Assembly: GCA_023078555.1 (NCBI GenBank)
Contig: CM041199.1
Span: 992,001 to 1,056,000, forward strand
Source of the DNA: Ulva prolifera
Lineage: Eukaryota; Chlorophyta; Ulvophyceae; Ulvales; Ulvaceae
Direction of reading: 5' to 3'
DNA length: 64,000 nucleotides
Shown: piece after piece, positions 24,622 through 37,962 of the stretch
Layout: the number at the start of each line of letters is the position of its first letter
How positions within the stretch are numbered: position 1 is the stretch's first letter
Notes under the pieces: model-generated
What the model was told of the DNA's origin: nothing
Seen by the model: only the letters and a program-made list of their open reading frames with translations
The model's database searches: none
Program-made: the position numbers and the translations under genes

Positions 24622-26487
24622 AGCGCGGTCTGTACCAAGCTGCAGCGCTGGCCATGGTGCAAGTCATTGTGCTCCAACACATCCATGACAGAGAGGATTT
24701 TTGACATATGGTGTATGCTGAATGAGCGATCAGAAGGAACCCTCGATGGAACGGTCTCTTCACCAGCCGCGTTTCCACTTGCGAGCTGTCCAGGGAGTGC
24801 AGCGTCCATGATGCCCTGGTGGGACACCTTGACAGAAAAATCCACGTGCACGGTCAATCAAGAATACAGATCACGACATTCGAGATCTCTAGACACGCTG
24901 GATCGGCTATTTACGGTCCCGGGAACGGGAACAGACGTACGTGCATGTTGATCTCAGGTTGTTGAGAGATGTTCTGTTTGATCATAGCATGGCCATTAGC
25001 TATAGAGCACCGTTCCCACACAGCTCATTACAGGATGGGATCTGCATTTCGGAAGTTGACAGGCACACTGAAGACAGTACCATGGCTACAATTCTGCGCC
25101 ATCGCAGCACAAACACCTATTAACACACAGCCTTCACCAACAAAACTGAGGCCACATTTGCAATCGAGCGTCTCATCTGCACATGCTGACAATCAGATGG
25201 CAATTATACCAAGTCTCGGCAATCCATTCACTTGACAGCTCGAGCTGTTCATTGCAGTGGCATTGCTGCGGGCCTCAGAAAGCAATGCACATGTCTATGA
25301 CTTCACTTTGACTGTCCGTGCACGAGCCCCCCTCTCTGGTAACTCCAGAGCGAAGCCAAAGGTCCAAAGCCCAGTCGTATTGCACACATTGTATGGGCAT
25401 TCACAACAGGCCAGTGCTGCCTTGAACGCAGAGGGCCACAGCAGTTGCAGTGAATGTCTGACCCGAGACATACATCAGGCAGCAATGTGGTGTCCATATA
25501 GAAACACATCTCAATGCCAACGCCACGTTACTCTAGGCTCATATCACAAGAGTCAAGTGCAGCGCCCTGAGGGCACGCACAGGAATGCAGGTAAACACGC
25601 AGTGCTTGTGTTCAGGCATTACCACCAGCACCCCAGATCATCCCACTACGAACACCATGAGCCTGCATGCTTCCACGCCATAAACCATACTCTATTGGCG
25701 CTCCCGGCACACACGGGCCGCTCAATACCTCAACACCTGGCAGCACAGCCCTGCAGCAGCCTACCCACTCCCCCTACCGCGGCAGAGCTCATTCCGCGTT
25801 CCTTTCCGGATATCTGCCGCCGACCTAGCAGTGAGGGGGGCGTGTACCTGTCATGCTGGACAGCGCCAGACACACGACGGACATCGAGAGATCTTCAGAC
25901 TGACCGCACCGGGGCAGCCCCCTGCAGCACACTGCCAGCCGCACAACGCGCTCACACCATAGGGCATTCAAACGCCTGACGCGAGTCGATTGAATGCGGG
26001 CGCGAGGCTACCAGTGCTGCGGAAGGCACCTGGCACTCTACGCAGCAGCCACAACTCATGAGGCCTCGACACACAAATGCACACTGACACATCTCGCATA
26101 TGTATTGACATGAACACACAAAACTACACTGATCGGCAGCCACGTCCGGCACACCGCCTTCCCCTGACTGAATACCAAGCGCCTATGAAGACGCCGCGGA
26201 GCAGCTGCCACGGTCCACACCGGCAGCTGCAGCTTGTGGCGCTGTGTACTCAGGCTCACACCGGCGCCGTCGCAAGCTTCCGCCTCCTTCCCCCCCCCCC
26301 CCCCCCCCCCCCCCGATTCGCCGGCCTCATTACTGGCCTTGACCCCCCGGAAACAGGGCACCACCGCCATACCAACCAGACCCAAACGTCAGCACAGCCA
26401 GGAGGACCGTGTCTTCATGCACCACCTCCAAAGATGCCGCCGCCACCGTGAGCGGCGGTGCGAGCTCACGGTGCGAGCCGGGATGGA
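24622..26487. other. Intergenic DNA and 3' flank of the Gln-rich gene
   Basis: No gene is supported; a 240-codon frame at 25257-25979 lacks an ATG start and motifs. A run of 25 C (26290-26314) lies within 200 nt downstream of the minus-strand stop at 26488, where it would read as poly(G) in the transcript. Confidence 0.5.
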
Positions 26488-29400
26488 TCATGGCGCGCGG
26501 CTCGCGCCGATGCGCATCTGCGGGCCCACATGCCCGAGGCGGCCGTCCACACATACAAGGCGCCCCTGCGGCCACTGCATCTGCATGCCACCCATGCCGG
26601 GCATACCCTGGGCCGGCAGCATGATGCCGCCTCCAGGCAGCATGGCCCCCGCCGGCATGCCGACCGGCCCCCCCTGCCCCCCGACCGGCATGCAGAAGCC
26701 GTTCATGCCGCCGGGGGCGGAGCCGCTGCCGGGGTGTAGGATCTGGGCACCACCAGGGCCGGCCACATTGAGCATGCTCATCGGCATTGAGACGCGGTTC
26801 GCATGCATGCTGAGCTGGCCCGCGTGGGTTGCGAGTCCTGCAGGGTGCGACACCGCGAGCAGGGGCACGGCGATGCTCGCGGACCCGTTCGGAGGGGACC
26901 CGCCTGTGGCCGCGTCGACGCCTGGGTGGCCGTGCCCGGCCGAGGCAATCTGTGGGACCGCCCCTGGGGCACCCCCCCTGCCGCCTGCCGGCGACACGCC
27001 GCTGCCGCCGAGGAACGGCATGTGTGCGCGGACGTAGCCGCCGCCGTTGGCAAAGCCGACCGACCCGCCGTGGCCGAGCATCGGGTGGAGATTGGAGGGG
27101 AGGTTCTGTGCGGGTATGAATACGCGTGGCGCGCCGCTCATGCCGGACGGGCCGCCATGCATCATGCCTGGTGGCAGGCCGAAACCCTGCGCCCCGCCCT
27201 CCTGCAGCATCCGCGAGAGCAGCGCCTGCGACTGTGCAGCCACGAGGAACTGCTGCTGCTGCTGCAGCGGCAGCTGCTGCAGCTGCGGCGGAATTGCGCG
27301 GTCGGGCATGCTAGACGAAGAGGTGCGCAGCGTGTTCACGCCGGAGTCGTCTCGGGGACCGGCCAGGACGGCCCCCGCCCCCTGCGGCGGGCTGCCGACC
27401 GCCCCGGGCATCCCCGGGAGCAGCATGCCGCCGCGTGCGCCCATCGCCATCGCCTGGACCTGATGCGGCATCATCCCAGCCATTGCCTGTTGCATCGCCA
27501 GCTGCACATGCGGCGCCCAGGTGAGTGTGGCAATGCGTCAGGCAAAAGTATGCAACAACCTCACCCCGGCCGCGGCACCAGATTGGCCATGCAACACAGC
27601 AGCACACCACTGCCTGTGAAAACGGTTACGGCAACAGCACTAGATGCGTTTTGGAACCGATTACCCCTACGTCCTCATGCAGGAAACCACATGGTATGGA
27701 CGGCTGTGGCAGCACAAGTGTCTCTACCGTACGCAGTTCAGCAAAATGGGCCCAGCACAACACACCTGCTGGTTGGGGTTCTGCTTTAGCGCCGCTTGCA
27801 CCGCCTCCGCCTGCTGCGGGCTGACACCAGCCGGCCACAGCCCGGCCTGCGCCGCGCCGCCGGTGCTCAGGAGCTGTGCAAGAGCCGCAGCGTTCAGGCT
27901 GCCCTGCGGCGCACTCACCGCCGCTCCGTCCGGCTGTGGCGGATTCGCGGAAGCGCCGGCGGCGTGTGCCCCCAACGGCCCCGCCACCGCAGCAGACGGC
28001 GACAACGCGGCCACTCCCGCCGGCCCTTTGGGCAATACATTCGCTGTGCTAGGTGACGAGCCACGTGGCTGCGCAGCGGCCTCCGTCCCCGGCTCTACCT
28101 GAGCCTGATCGGGTTCCTGCTTCACAGCGGCCACGGGCTCTTCGTCTTCCGAAGCATCCTTCACAGCGGACGGCGGCTGTGGTGCGGCCGGCTCAGCGGG
28201 CGATGTAGCCGCTGCTTCTGCTCCTTTCTGCGGAGCCACGTCGCCCGTTTTGTCTGTCGCCGCATTTTCTGCAGCCGCCGCATCAGCACCCGGACGCGAA
28301 GCAGACGGCTTGTCGCCCCCCTGCGCCTCCTCCCCCCCGCTGCCAGCGCCCTCCAGCATGCTGACGCCAAACACGCCGCTCGTCGCGGCGCGTTGAATCA
28401 TCCGCGAGATGAGCACGTGACGCGCGCTGCGCTCGTAGAGGAACCCGCCCCCGCCGTCGCCATCGCTGCCGTCGGGGTGGCTCGAGCTGTCACCTCCACG
28501 GTCCCCCGCCACACCGCCGACCTCCGCACCGGTCGGAGCGGCATTGCCGCCCTCGCCCACATCCTGCCGCGTCGCCTGCATGCATGCCCACCGTCATACG
28601 CCCGGCCGCTGCACGCTCACGCCCACGCGAGCCTTGCATCTCCCCACTGCGTGACGATCAGCAGGTAGGCCGCACCTGGGACCCTGAGCTGAGGCGGTTG
28701 TCCTGGCCGGCATCGCCGCCGCGGCAGCCCTGCTGCAGATCCGCCGGCGCCGCCTGCTGCGCGTCCTGTGGCAGCAGCATGCAGATGGGCAGGCCCGCCG
28801 GCCCGAGCGCCGCCGACCCCGGCAACGCCGTGGCAGCCTTCTGCGGCTGTCCCTTCATGTCCTGCATTGCACGCGGGCGGTCATGCGTCACCTCGCAGCA
28901 CACAAGCTATGATGCGTGCGCTCCGACACACGGGGGCTGCAACGGGGGCTGCAACGGGGGCTTGAGTCGGGAAGTCACAGGAGGACTCTGCGCCGCAGCC
29001 GAACCAGCGACCTCTGCATCGCTGCATTGCTGCTGCAGCTCCGCGCAGGAGCATATCATGATCAGCCAGAATATATCACAGATTCGTGCATCCGGTGTAT
29101 GGCAGCAGCGAAGCGGCATGAACGGTGACTGCTCAATGGTGCATGATCATAACGGTGGGATTGTGAGACCGCGGATAGGGGGCAGCGGGCGCGCACAGTG
29201 GGCCACTTGGTGGTGCCGGAGACCCCGGCCGAAGCCGCAGAATCTGAGGTCGCGCAATTATTCCATTGCAGAGTCTGCAGCAGGAGCAGGCGCAGGTGCT
29301 GCTGGTACAGTGCCTGGCTCTGTGCGAGGGCTGCGGCGTCGCCGCTGCTGGCGTCAACGGCCACGGTATGTGGCTGGAGTGCTCCCGGGTTTGCGCCCGC

Positions 29401-29865
29401 CTGTGGTAGCCAAAACTTCCCGGCCTGTTGCTGCAGAGCCACCTGGGCGCAGAGGGGGGGAGCTGTGGCAACGTTGGGCGTGTCCTGGCTCGTCCTGCGC
29501 TCCTTCATTGGTGCGGACCGGCTGGAACATCCGGCGTGCTCATCTGCAGGAAGGCTGGTGTTAGCAAGCGTGGTGCGTGGGGAACGGTTGGGAGCACACG
29601 TCAACTTGACCCGGTTCGCTGGTGCTGCGTTACGATTTGCTGGCAGGCGAAAGGATCGCGTTAGCCCGCGACCACGACAATTCGGGACCCGAGAGCAAAT
29701 GAAGACTCGAGCGGAATTGTCGATTCCGGCTGAACAACGTAGCCCCGGATGACGGGTCAGCACCAACGGGATCGCACCTATTGAATGGGTATCTTCCGAG
29801 CGCCCTTGCCTAAGCGTGTTGCCATCACCCCGAGCGAGCTCAAAGAGTGCATTAGCTGCGTCCAT
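26488..29865 (-). CDS. Gln/Met/Gly-rich, probably nuclear regulatory protein
   Basis: Secure minus-strand exons are 28861-28676 (62 codons), 28575-27766 (270 codons) and 27501-26488 (338 codons with stop); all junctions are phase 0, with donors GTGCGG and GTGTGT. An upstream exon starts at 29442 (VALQQQAGKFWLPQAG) and continues through SQALYQQHLRLLLLQTLQW. The likely start is an ATG at 29865 (MDAANALFELARG), but the first one or two junctions and the donor before 28861 are unresolved. The protein is rich in Gln, Met, Gly, Pro and Ala, with an acidic/Ser stretch (DASEDEEPVAAVKQEPDQ), the segment YERSARHVLISRMIQRAATS and a Gln-rich run LQQLPLQQQQQFLVAAQSQ. Such composition is common in transcription coactivators. 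No named domain is visible, so the function is inference only. Confidence 0.65.
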
Positions 29866-32800
29866 ATCGTCCCTGGATAGTTCGGCGAGAGCCGCAGTGT
29901 CTCGATCCTGCGCAAGCCCGCTTGTTGATGCTTTGGCACTGGAAGCGCGCACGATGGCATGCCCTAGATGCAGAGCATCCGCCGAGCTGCTTAGTTACAT
30001 GGTGAGATTTCTACGTCGAGAATGCTGGACGAGTCGATTCGCACCACAGATGTGGTGACATCCTCGAATGGCGCCAGCCACTTACGACCCGGCCGTCGAC
30101 CACCTGTCCGCTTCCGTTTACCTGAACAGCAACCATTCGTGTTTCGGCATTTGCACTTGGTGGCAGTGGCATGCATGTCGATATTGCTGTTCATTACGTT
30201 GTCTGCTGGGCGGTCAGGTCCCGGCATAAAAAATTTTACAAAAGAGCATCGGCTGCGTCACTTCACATCGACCGCCATGACCAACACATTTTTTCAACTT
30301 GTTCCGAGTCCTCAACAAGCGCTTGTGCTGCGCATGCACAGAGAGCGCGAGCCCGGCTTTACAGCGCTATTGCATTCTTTCGTGCCGTACATACTCCGGG
30401 ACAGGAATTTTTTTTTGCATACACTCCGGAGTTGTAAAGCAAGCTTCAAATGATGATCACAATTGGGATGAGAGATCTTCTACTTCGTGGTACCATATCC
30501 GGACGACAACTCTACCCGTATCCGATTTGTGCCCGGGGCACCCACGCGCACGTGGCTCGAAACCCGCTAGCGTCAAAAGCATAGGCGTCTTGTACGCGCA
30601 GTGGTAACGCATGCCAGAAGGGTGCAGACGACGAACACCTAGCGGCAAATGCAGGTAATTATGCATGTATGAAATTGTGGCGAGCCTACGCTTACATCGG
30701 CGTTCTTCGCCGTCTCCGCGCTGCCGTTCGGCCACGCATACACCTCAAATCTGCTCGTGAGGCGACCAGCCACTTCCAGCCATCAAACTACTCTAAAAGT
30801 CTCGATGTGAGAGAATGTAGCTGACTTGTGCAATAGCGCGGTTGCGCGACAGGAAAGTATTCACGTCGGCAAAGGGTCAGCCTCTTTCGCAGCCGCAGGC
30901 AGCGGCAATTTTGATGAAAACCAATATCCAACTCATTTCGGGCTGCGTGTGTGTGTGCGAGCATGCTGGACGGATTATCAGGCCGCAAAGCTGAGGCGGG
31001 CACCGGTCTGGAAAAACTGCCGCACCTATGATGATACCGTCCATCACCACCTAAAGTCCTTTCTGCTCAACAAGATACTTCACATCGTTGGAAAAAATGA
31101 CTTTGTGACCATCTTGCGCACATCCGGTAGGGATTTGACACTGCCGCAACGGTACTCTTCGACGGAACAGAACGCAGATGTCAAGAAGCCGTCGCGAAGA
31201 AGACTAGATGCAACAAGGATGTCAAGGCTGTACTATGTTGAGGTGAGGTCACGTCAATGTCGTGTTGCGCAGGGCACAGGACGTGGAAATGACGATCGTC
31301 CGTGAGACTATTGATCTTGAGCAGAGCTATCACGAGTATGGCTGTCGGAACGGTTGAAACATTTAATTAGGACTGGGCCGTGGTTGATGTCCCACGGGCT
31401 GTAGTGTCTGGGTGTGCCGTGCATGATGCCCGCTGGACACGTTTGTGTCTTGCAGCTGTATGCAGTCAGCATCATGCTCACGTGACGCGACGACGCCTGT
31501 CGTGACGCTTTCCAGCCTGGGGATGTATCTGTTCCGTGGTATCGCAAATCTGGCGCATCTATGAAAATCTATTTCCTTCACCCACGTCGGGTGAATGTAC
31601 GCAGTACAGAACACACGGCATGACAATGACGACCGCGCAAGACTCCTTCTGCACATGTATGCAGCTACAGGGAGCTCCGAAACCTCTGAAGTGCCGCCAT
31701 GCTGTCGTCGGACAGCCACGAGTCCACAGTACCGTTGTTGGTCGCACCAAAAGCTCGCGCGCATCACAAATTCCAATTTACCGTAGAGTGCCCTTGCTTA
31801 TTCTGTCTCATGTCAGGCTTTCCACGGCATTGCTGACATGACATGACTTTCCATGGCGTTGACGTTATAACAGGTTGTCATCGCTGGCTAGCGTGCTGCG
31901 GCTGTCGACGGGGGGGATGGCTTGGAACTGGCCACCTGTGGCCGACATAACGTGTGGTGCGTGGATGCCGATGATTCGTCGCTCGCAAGCGTCGTTCGTG
32001 GTGGTGACAGGTGCCCGCGCGGTGTACGTACTGGCCGTACGAGCAGTCCCGCTGTCGATGTGCATGGCACCTTTACGCCCATTTGACAAGCTCCGTTTAC
32101 ATCGCTGCCTCCTTGCGGTTGTCACTACCATGCCGTACATGTTGAGCATTGATGCTCACGGATTTCAGGAAGGGCGACCTGTTGGCCCATTGCTGCACCT
32201 GTCGTTTCACTGCTGCATTACACAGTCTCGTATTGTGCGCACTCGCTTGCACATCCTGGGCATTTGCACAGTGTCCAGACTCCCCAGACCCGTGACCGTG
32301 CGGTGCCGGAGCTGTCCAGCGGACATCCGAGGCCTCGTGGCACAGACATGAAATTAAAAGAAGCGCAGATGAATCATTCAGCCCGGTGTGTGCCGTTCTG
32401 CGGCTGGATGTACGGAACCAACCCACATATCATAATATGCGCATGTGGACAGCGGTTCACGCCCGGCAAAGGCCGCGTTGGCACAGTGAGATTGCGCGCA
32501 GGCGACCCGGGAGCCCAAAATGAGGCCCAATTTTTCCAGCACAACTTTCAACAACTGGTGTCCATGTGCGAGTGAGCGTGAGTGTGAGTGTGGAACCTGC
32601 TTCGTGAGAGATCCTTGCGTTGTGTGTCACGAGGACATAATGCAATCTCAATCAGTCTCTCGAGAGATAGCGCCACGCCTGTATACGTCTGCGATGCTGA
32701 GGCAGGTGATGCTGAGGCAGGTGCACGTGGCCGCGCATTGCGAATCATCTCCAAACATCGGTGCACGTGCCAGCGCCAGCGGCTGCAGCGGTCATGTTGC

Positions 32801-33924
32801 AGAACAGAGTCAAACCATCGTGCCGATGCTCCCGCCAGCATGCTGCTGCCTTATTGCAAAAGAGCCCGAGAAAGCTGCACTGGCCAGATGCATACAGTGA
32901 ACGCAACGTACGCCGTAACAGCAGGTCAACGCTTCTATTCGAATCGCTTATAGAGGCACGCGCATGCCTCTATAGGGCCTCATCTCCTAGCGTCTCACCT
33001 CCTAGCGTCTCGTCTCCTATCTCCTAGCGTCTCATCTCCTAGCGCTAGAGGCCCTTGTCTCCTCGTGCCCAAGCAGCTGTTTGCCTCGACTGCATTATGT
33101 ATCGCTCGCTGACCAATGATTTGCTATGATCAGATGTGAATGGGACATCCCCCCATGTCACGTTGCAGTCGAGCCCATTCGATGCCAGGTAGGCAACTTT
33201 ATCGCCAGCTTTTCCGCCGAGACTGTCCTGCACACGCCAGACCTCGTCCGGAAGGATGCTCCGACGCAGCATTCGTTACTAGCCACCGAAAACGTGATGA
33301 GATTAGTTTCGATCCGCAGCAAGCCTGTGTCCCCACAGCTGAAGTTGATCGATGGTCTACCTCCTGTATCTCATCTCTAGATCTGAGATACGTTGCATCC
33401 GCCCGGATCCGAGGCCGAAGCGCCCAGGCAGTGCTCGTTGCACGTTCGTGGTTTATGTACGGCCACAGCCGTGTGGTCGCCACACCTGCGGTCCCGGATA
33501 GAGTGGATTGCCTGCTTTCGCTGATCACGCGCACGGAGGGTGTACGTTGTAGCCGCGTCGGCCGCACCAATGAGTCAAAGCAGTTAACGCACCTGTCCCG
33601 CGCACGTGTGCTCACATGGCTGGTGTCGGGAAATATCGTGGCGCCGATACTTTTCTGCGGCTTGGAGGCTGCTTTTTTTGTGTGCCTGTGTCACCTCCAA
33701 GCACTTGCTGTTTGGCCAAAGCTGTCTGCGTAGTCAGACATACGGGTAATTAGAAGCAGATTTCCTAAATGCCGAAGCCCGCAAGAAGACCTGGCCGCGA
33801 AAATGAAAGTGTCTTGATCGCTTCTGCATTGACGGCAGATCGCAAATGGTTTCTGATAATCCTACTGATGTCACGAACGTGAAGTCTGAGTGATCGGGCA
33901 GGATCTGCTCTGTAGCTACGGCAC
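29866..33924. other. 4-kb intergenic region, no gene supported
   Basis: Reading frames here are short or lack ATG starts. A 26-bp hairpin at 32949-32974 (arms TATAGAGGCA and TGCCTCTATA) is followed by a CTCCTAGCGTCT minisatellite at 32982-33055. Direct GCTGAGGCAGGTG copies lie near 32695-32725. A 159-codon frame at 30826-31305 looks weakly coding but could not be assigned. Confidence 0.45.
32982..33055. repeat. CTCCTAGCGTCT minisatellite
   Basis: About five imperfect copies of CTCCTAGCGTCT(C) stand in tandem, just right of a 26-bp perfect-arm hairpin at 32949-32974. No gene is adjacent. Confidence 0.85.
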
Positions 33925-35580
33925 ACTGACCGACCTCCTTATCGAGACCCCCCGCGGATCGGTCACAGCGTCATGCTTCGTACTTGGCGAATCGAGCATG
34001 ACGGTGTCTCCGTCGGGCCAACAGCGCGCAGGCAACAACCCGTTGGGGCCCCATGGGGGCGCCTTTGCCATGGCTGCAATCACAAGCAAGTAGTACGTTG
34101 CTCATAGCGGATGTGACGTTGCATAGTTGACTAAATGAAGGCTATGTTGCCGTGCTATTTGCAGCGGCATGTGCTGTCTCATCTTCCAGGCTGCGTATGC
34201 TCTTGAACAGAGCTGTGAGATACTCTAGACACACTCAAGTATGATTGAATTATTGTCGGCCCAATGCTTAGCGAATAGCTGCGTACGAGCGGCAGTATCT
34301 CGATATAGTTGCGCTAGTGCTAACAGCAACGGTTGCCTTTCCTCAAGCCGGACAGCATCGGCAGATATACGACATCGAATCACGCCTTCATACATGTTAT
34401 CCTTGCTGCATCACACGGGGCTTGTTGTATACCGATTGCCGCAGCCTGCGAGATACTCCAGCCGCGAGATTGTACATGCTTCATGGAACATGAGACCACA
34501 TATACATGGCCTCTGAAACATCATGAACTTTGTTATCATTGCTGCTCTTTCAGTTGTTGATATCATGGGTGATGTCCGCTGGTGACCACGTCTTGTTCGA
34601 GGTACTTACACGTTGGATCATGCCAACTATTCGCTGCAATGGCCGATGAGACTATGAAGTTGGCAAGAAAAATCTCTGCCATATCACGGCTGCATTAGCG
34701 CTTGCTGAGCTGCGTAGAAGCGAAACCAAGCCTTTGTCAAGCAATCAATCTTTGTCTTGCAGCCCACGCCGGCCAGAAAGTGCAACACAAGCATAGACGT
34801 AATGCTGCATGCCGCTTGGTTCAATGCCTCCAAAGATGAATCTAGCGAAAATCGCAATAAGCAATCGTCTTGTGACGATAAGTTCAATGGATGGTAAGCA
34901 TAGACTTTGACTACGCAAGGCTGCGGGGCTGCAATGTACATGTGCGACGGTCCCTGAAAAGCACACGCAACGCAGAAAATCATGCACAGATAAGTAGCTG
35001 TCAAGATACCCCGAGCTGGTTACAGGATATCATTGTGTTTGAAAGCGGGCCGTTCCAGGCTGCAGGCTCGCGGAGCTCCGCCGCTGAGGGCTCGGGGTTG
35101 CATTTGCTTGACCAATGCAGTCGCGCGGCGCTGACAACACCCGCGATAGCAGTACGGATCGTTTGCGTTGCGTGTGACTTGAATTGTTTCTGTAGCGCAC
35201 AGCCACGGCGCCAGGGCCACCGCGATGGCGAGTCGAAACTGCGCGCGAGGCCATGCCGTCATGCTCGGTTCGCCAAGTACGATAGTCATGTCTCCCGCTA
35301 ACAAGGGGTCTCCCGGGTACCCAGCCGACACTAAATCATAGACACGATGGGCCGGCCCGGCAGGCTCGAGCAGTTGCTCTGGGCAGGTCTGGCTCGTCCA
35401 CTACAGACTATTCAGATGCTGCCTCCAGAACTGTTCAAGCATCGTTGTATGCCCATTTGATTGCTATTGATGCCTGGTATGGTGCTGGCAGCGATATCGA
35501 TGCAACCATGCAAGGGACCGTTCACGTAGCTACTATAGGCGTCAGGACTGTCGCTGCGTAAAGTCGCTGCCGTGCATGAA
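33925..35580. repeat. Inverted duplication, left arm (interrupted by a transposon)
   Basis: The pieces 33925-33983 and 35277-35580 together match the reverse complement of 37963-38300. They would be contiguous if the 1.3-kb element at 33984-35276 were removed. Shared blocks include CCTTATCGAGACCCCCCGCG, GTCTCCCGCTAAC, GGGCCGGCCCGGCAGGCTCG and GCTGCCTCCAGAACT. Identity is roughly 80-85% by eye with small indels. Both copies show matching peptide fragments such as DLLIETPRG and VTAS, so the unit may derive from a decayed gene or element. Confidence 0.75.
33984..35276. mobile_element. 1.3-kb DNA transposon with GTAC target duplication
   Basis: The ends are 21-bp inverted repeats with one mismatch (left 33984-34004 starts TTGGCGAA; right 35256-35276 ends TTCGCCAA). 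Both are flanked by GTAC (33980-33983 and 35277-35280). The inverted paralogue of the flanking DNA near 38225 reads through the site with a single GTAC, so it is a related empty site showing insertion with a 4-bp duplication. No transposase was recognised inside, so it is probably non-autonomous and its superfamily is unassigned. Confidence 0.8.
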
Positions 35581-36399
35581 TTGATGCAACTCATGTAGCA
35601 CACAGATTTAATGGCTAGGTTGTGTATCAGTGTGGTGCACAGCATACAAATCGTATTTTGGGAGTACGGCTTCCTGTGAGCGCAGTTGACAGTACCTTCA
35701 CATCACGGGCTGCATTGCAGCTTTCGACAGGGTTGGTACAGAATTTCACCCACATCTCATATCTATGGCGCGTTGCTTGCGCACAGAGGCTTTACACTGT
35801 ACACGCATCGTATGCGTGATGCCATCGCAGCGGGTCATTCAACACGGACGTGCGTGAGGCTGCAGCCACGTTGTATCTGAGCACGCATGTCAAGGCGTGC
35901 ATCAGGAAACGTGATGTGATGTTGCAATGGTGCCAAATTTACCACTACCACGGCTGCCTTACAGGCGATGTGTGCCTCGCAGCCCAATTCCTGCAGTAGC
36001 ATCGCCGCTCATAGTCGCTTTCACTTTCTATTGCAGTGTATTTCATCGTCGTTTGTATGCGAAACTATTGCACTGGTACAGGAAGAAAACGACAACACAC
36101 CGTGTTCAAATGCCCTGCATCAAGGGCCGCAGAGGTATTACTGAAATAGCTAGCTGTCCATTTCATTGCACAAACACGAAGGTTCACACAGTATCCACCC
36201 AAACAAGATTTGGAATCTGATCATCACTGAATCATCACTGCGGAGTGAGAACATGCCTCAGCAACATGACTGCAATCATCAGCGGTGCATGTGCGATGCG
36301 CCTGTTATGTCTGAGTAGGATTCTACTACATAGGCAAAGGCACAGGAAAACGACCTCTGCAGGGTCATGGAGTTGTGCTCTGTGGCTGTGCAAATGCCA
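35581..36399. other. Spacer between the inverted arm and the 183-bp array
   Basis: I see no gene in this stretch. A degenerate partial copy of the 183-bp unit appears just before 36440 (GCCGAGACAAAGCC and upstream). Confidence 0.4.
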
Positions 36400-37240
36400 C
36401 GGAGCTCCGACTCGGTGTGCCAGCCGAGACAAAGCCTAGGCCTATTATCATGCACTCAGCATGCAGCACCTGATGCTGAAACTTGGTACTCGTGGTGCCT
36501 GTCATATGTGCATCAGCATGCTTGACAATCAGAGCTGTATGTTCTCAAGTGCCAGAGTGGTCAGCTCGGGTGTGCTCCGTGAATGCCGCAGATGTGCCGT
36601 TCTGCGCGCCAGGCGAGACAAAGCCTATTATCATGCACTGAGCATTCAGCACCTGATACTGAAACTTGGTACTCGTGGTGCCTGTCATGTGTGCATCAGC
36701 ATACTTGACAATCAGAGCTGTATGTTCTTAAGTTCCAGAGTGGTCAGCTCGGGTGTGCTGCGTGAATGCCGCAGATGTGCCGTTCTGCGCGCCAGGCGAG
36801 ACAAAGCCTATTATCATGCACTGAGCATTCAGCACCTGATACTGAAACTTGGTACTCGTGGTGCCTGTCATGTGTGCATCAGCATACTTGACAATCAGAG
36901 CTGTATGTTCTCAAGTTCCAGAGTGGTCAGCTCGGGTGTGCTCCGTGAATGCCGCAGATGTGCCGTTCTGCGTGCGAGGCGAGACAAAGCCTATTATCAT
37001 GCACTCAGCATGCAGCACCTGATGCTGAGACTCGGTACTCGTGGTGCCTGTCATATGTGCATCAGCATACTTGACAATCAGAGCTGTATGTTCTCAAGTT
37101 CCAGAGTGGTCAGCTCGGGTGTGCTCCGTGAATGCCGCAGATGTGCCGTTCTGCGCGCCAGGCGAGACATAGCCTACTATCATGCACTCAGCATGCAGCA
37201 CCTGATGCTGAAACTCGGTACTCGTGGTCATATGCAGACA
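36400..37240 (+). repeat. 183-bp tandem array, 4.5 copies, open in one frame
   Basis: The marker CAGCACCTGAT recurs at 36464, 36647, 36830, 37013 and 37196, an exact 183-bp period. The period is a multiple of three, and one plus-strand frame stays open through all copies (36461-37261), giving a 61-residue repeat with cysteine pairs (RGACHVCISI, NQSCMF, RECRRCAVL). Copies differ mainly at scattered single bases. The array could be a satellite-like expansion or part of an exon of a Cys-rich repeat protein; no flanking exons were identified. It lies between the two arms of the inverted duplication. Confidence 0.9.
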
Positions 37241-37962
37241 TGCTTGGGCTTCAAAACATGAAACAAGAATACCTTCACAGGCGGTACATGATTCTGGGCT
37301 CGCTCAGGTTGCAACACTTGGCACCAGTGCTTACTGGTCAAATGAGAGGGTAGCAGCTTCGCCACGTATTCTATTGGAGAGCTGCGCAACAAGGTGCTCC
37401 TGCGTTTCTGTGGCAGGTGTTCTTGTGCAATGTGTGTCAGCTGCTGTGGGCAAGTGAATTTTGCAGAGTTCTTCCTAATACATGTCAGTCATTCCAGTTG
37501 CAACAAGTCAACGAAATCTCCGCGACAATTAGGTGCATTCTACAAACGGGCAAAGGACTGCAGCTCGCAGTGACATCGCTGAAGCGTCCACAGCCTTGGT
37601 GGGTCCACCACAAGTGCAGCAAGTGGTATCTTATATTACTTAGACACTACAATTAACCTGTTGCAACTGCTCCAGCGAAGGCAGTTCAGATGCAGCTGCG
37701 TTCGAAGTGTTTTGCACTGGGCTGGGATCGAATGACCCACTCATGTGAACAACGGCATCCATGGGCTAAAGAATCGCGCTCAGGATGTGACATACAAACT
37801 TTGGTGCATAGTACCGGTCGAAAGCTTGCTCGTCCGGATAACGGAAGGTGGCAAAACGGGCGCACGTGAAGGTCGAGCTCCGAACATAAAACACACACTT
37901 CGCGCCGGTTGGCGGGAGAGCAGTTTATGATATGTCAACGATGCATTATCGGGAAGACAGTC

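Noticed and set aside
25257..25979. 240-codon plus-strand frame
   Set aside because: No ATG start and no motif; His/Ser-rich composition like the surrounding non-coding DNA.
30826..31305. 159-codon frame with the segment HLKSFLLNKILHIVGKNDF
   Set aside because: No ATG start, no neighbouring exons and no recognised family; may be a decayed exon.
36400..37240. CRISPR-like regularity
   Set aside because: The whole 183-bp unit repeats, including what would be spacers, so it is a tandem repeat. The host is a eukaryote.
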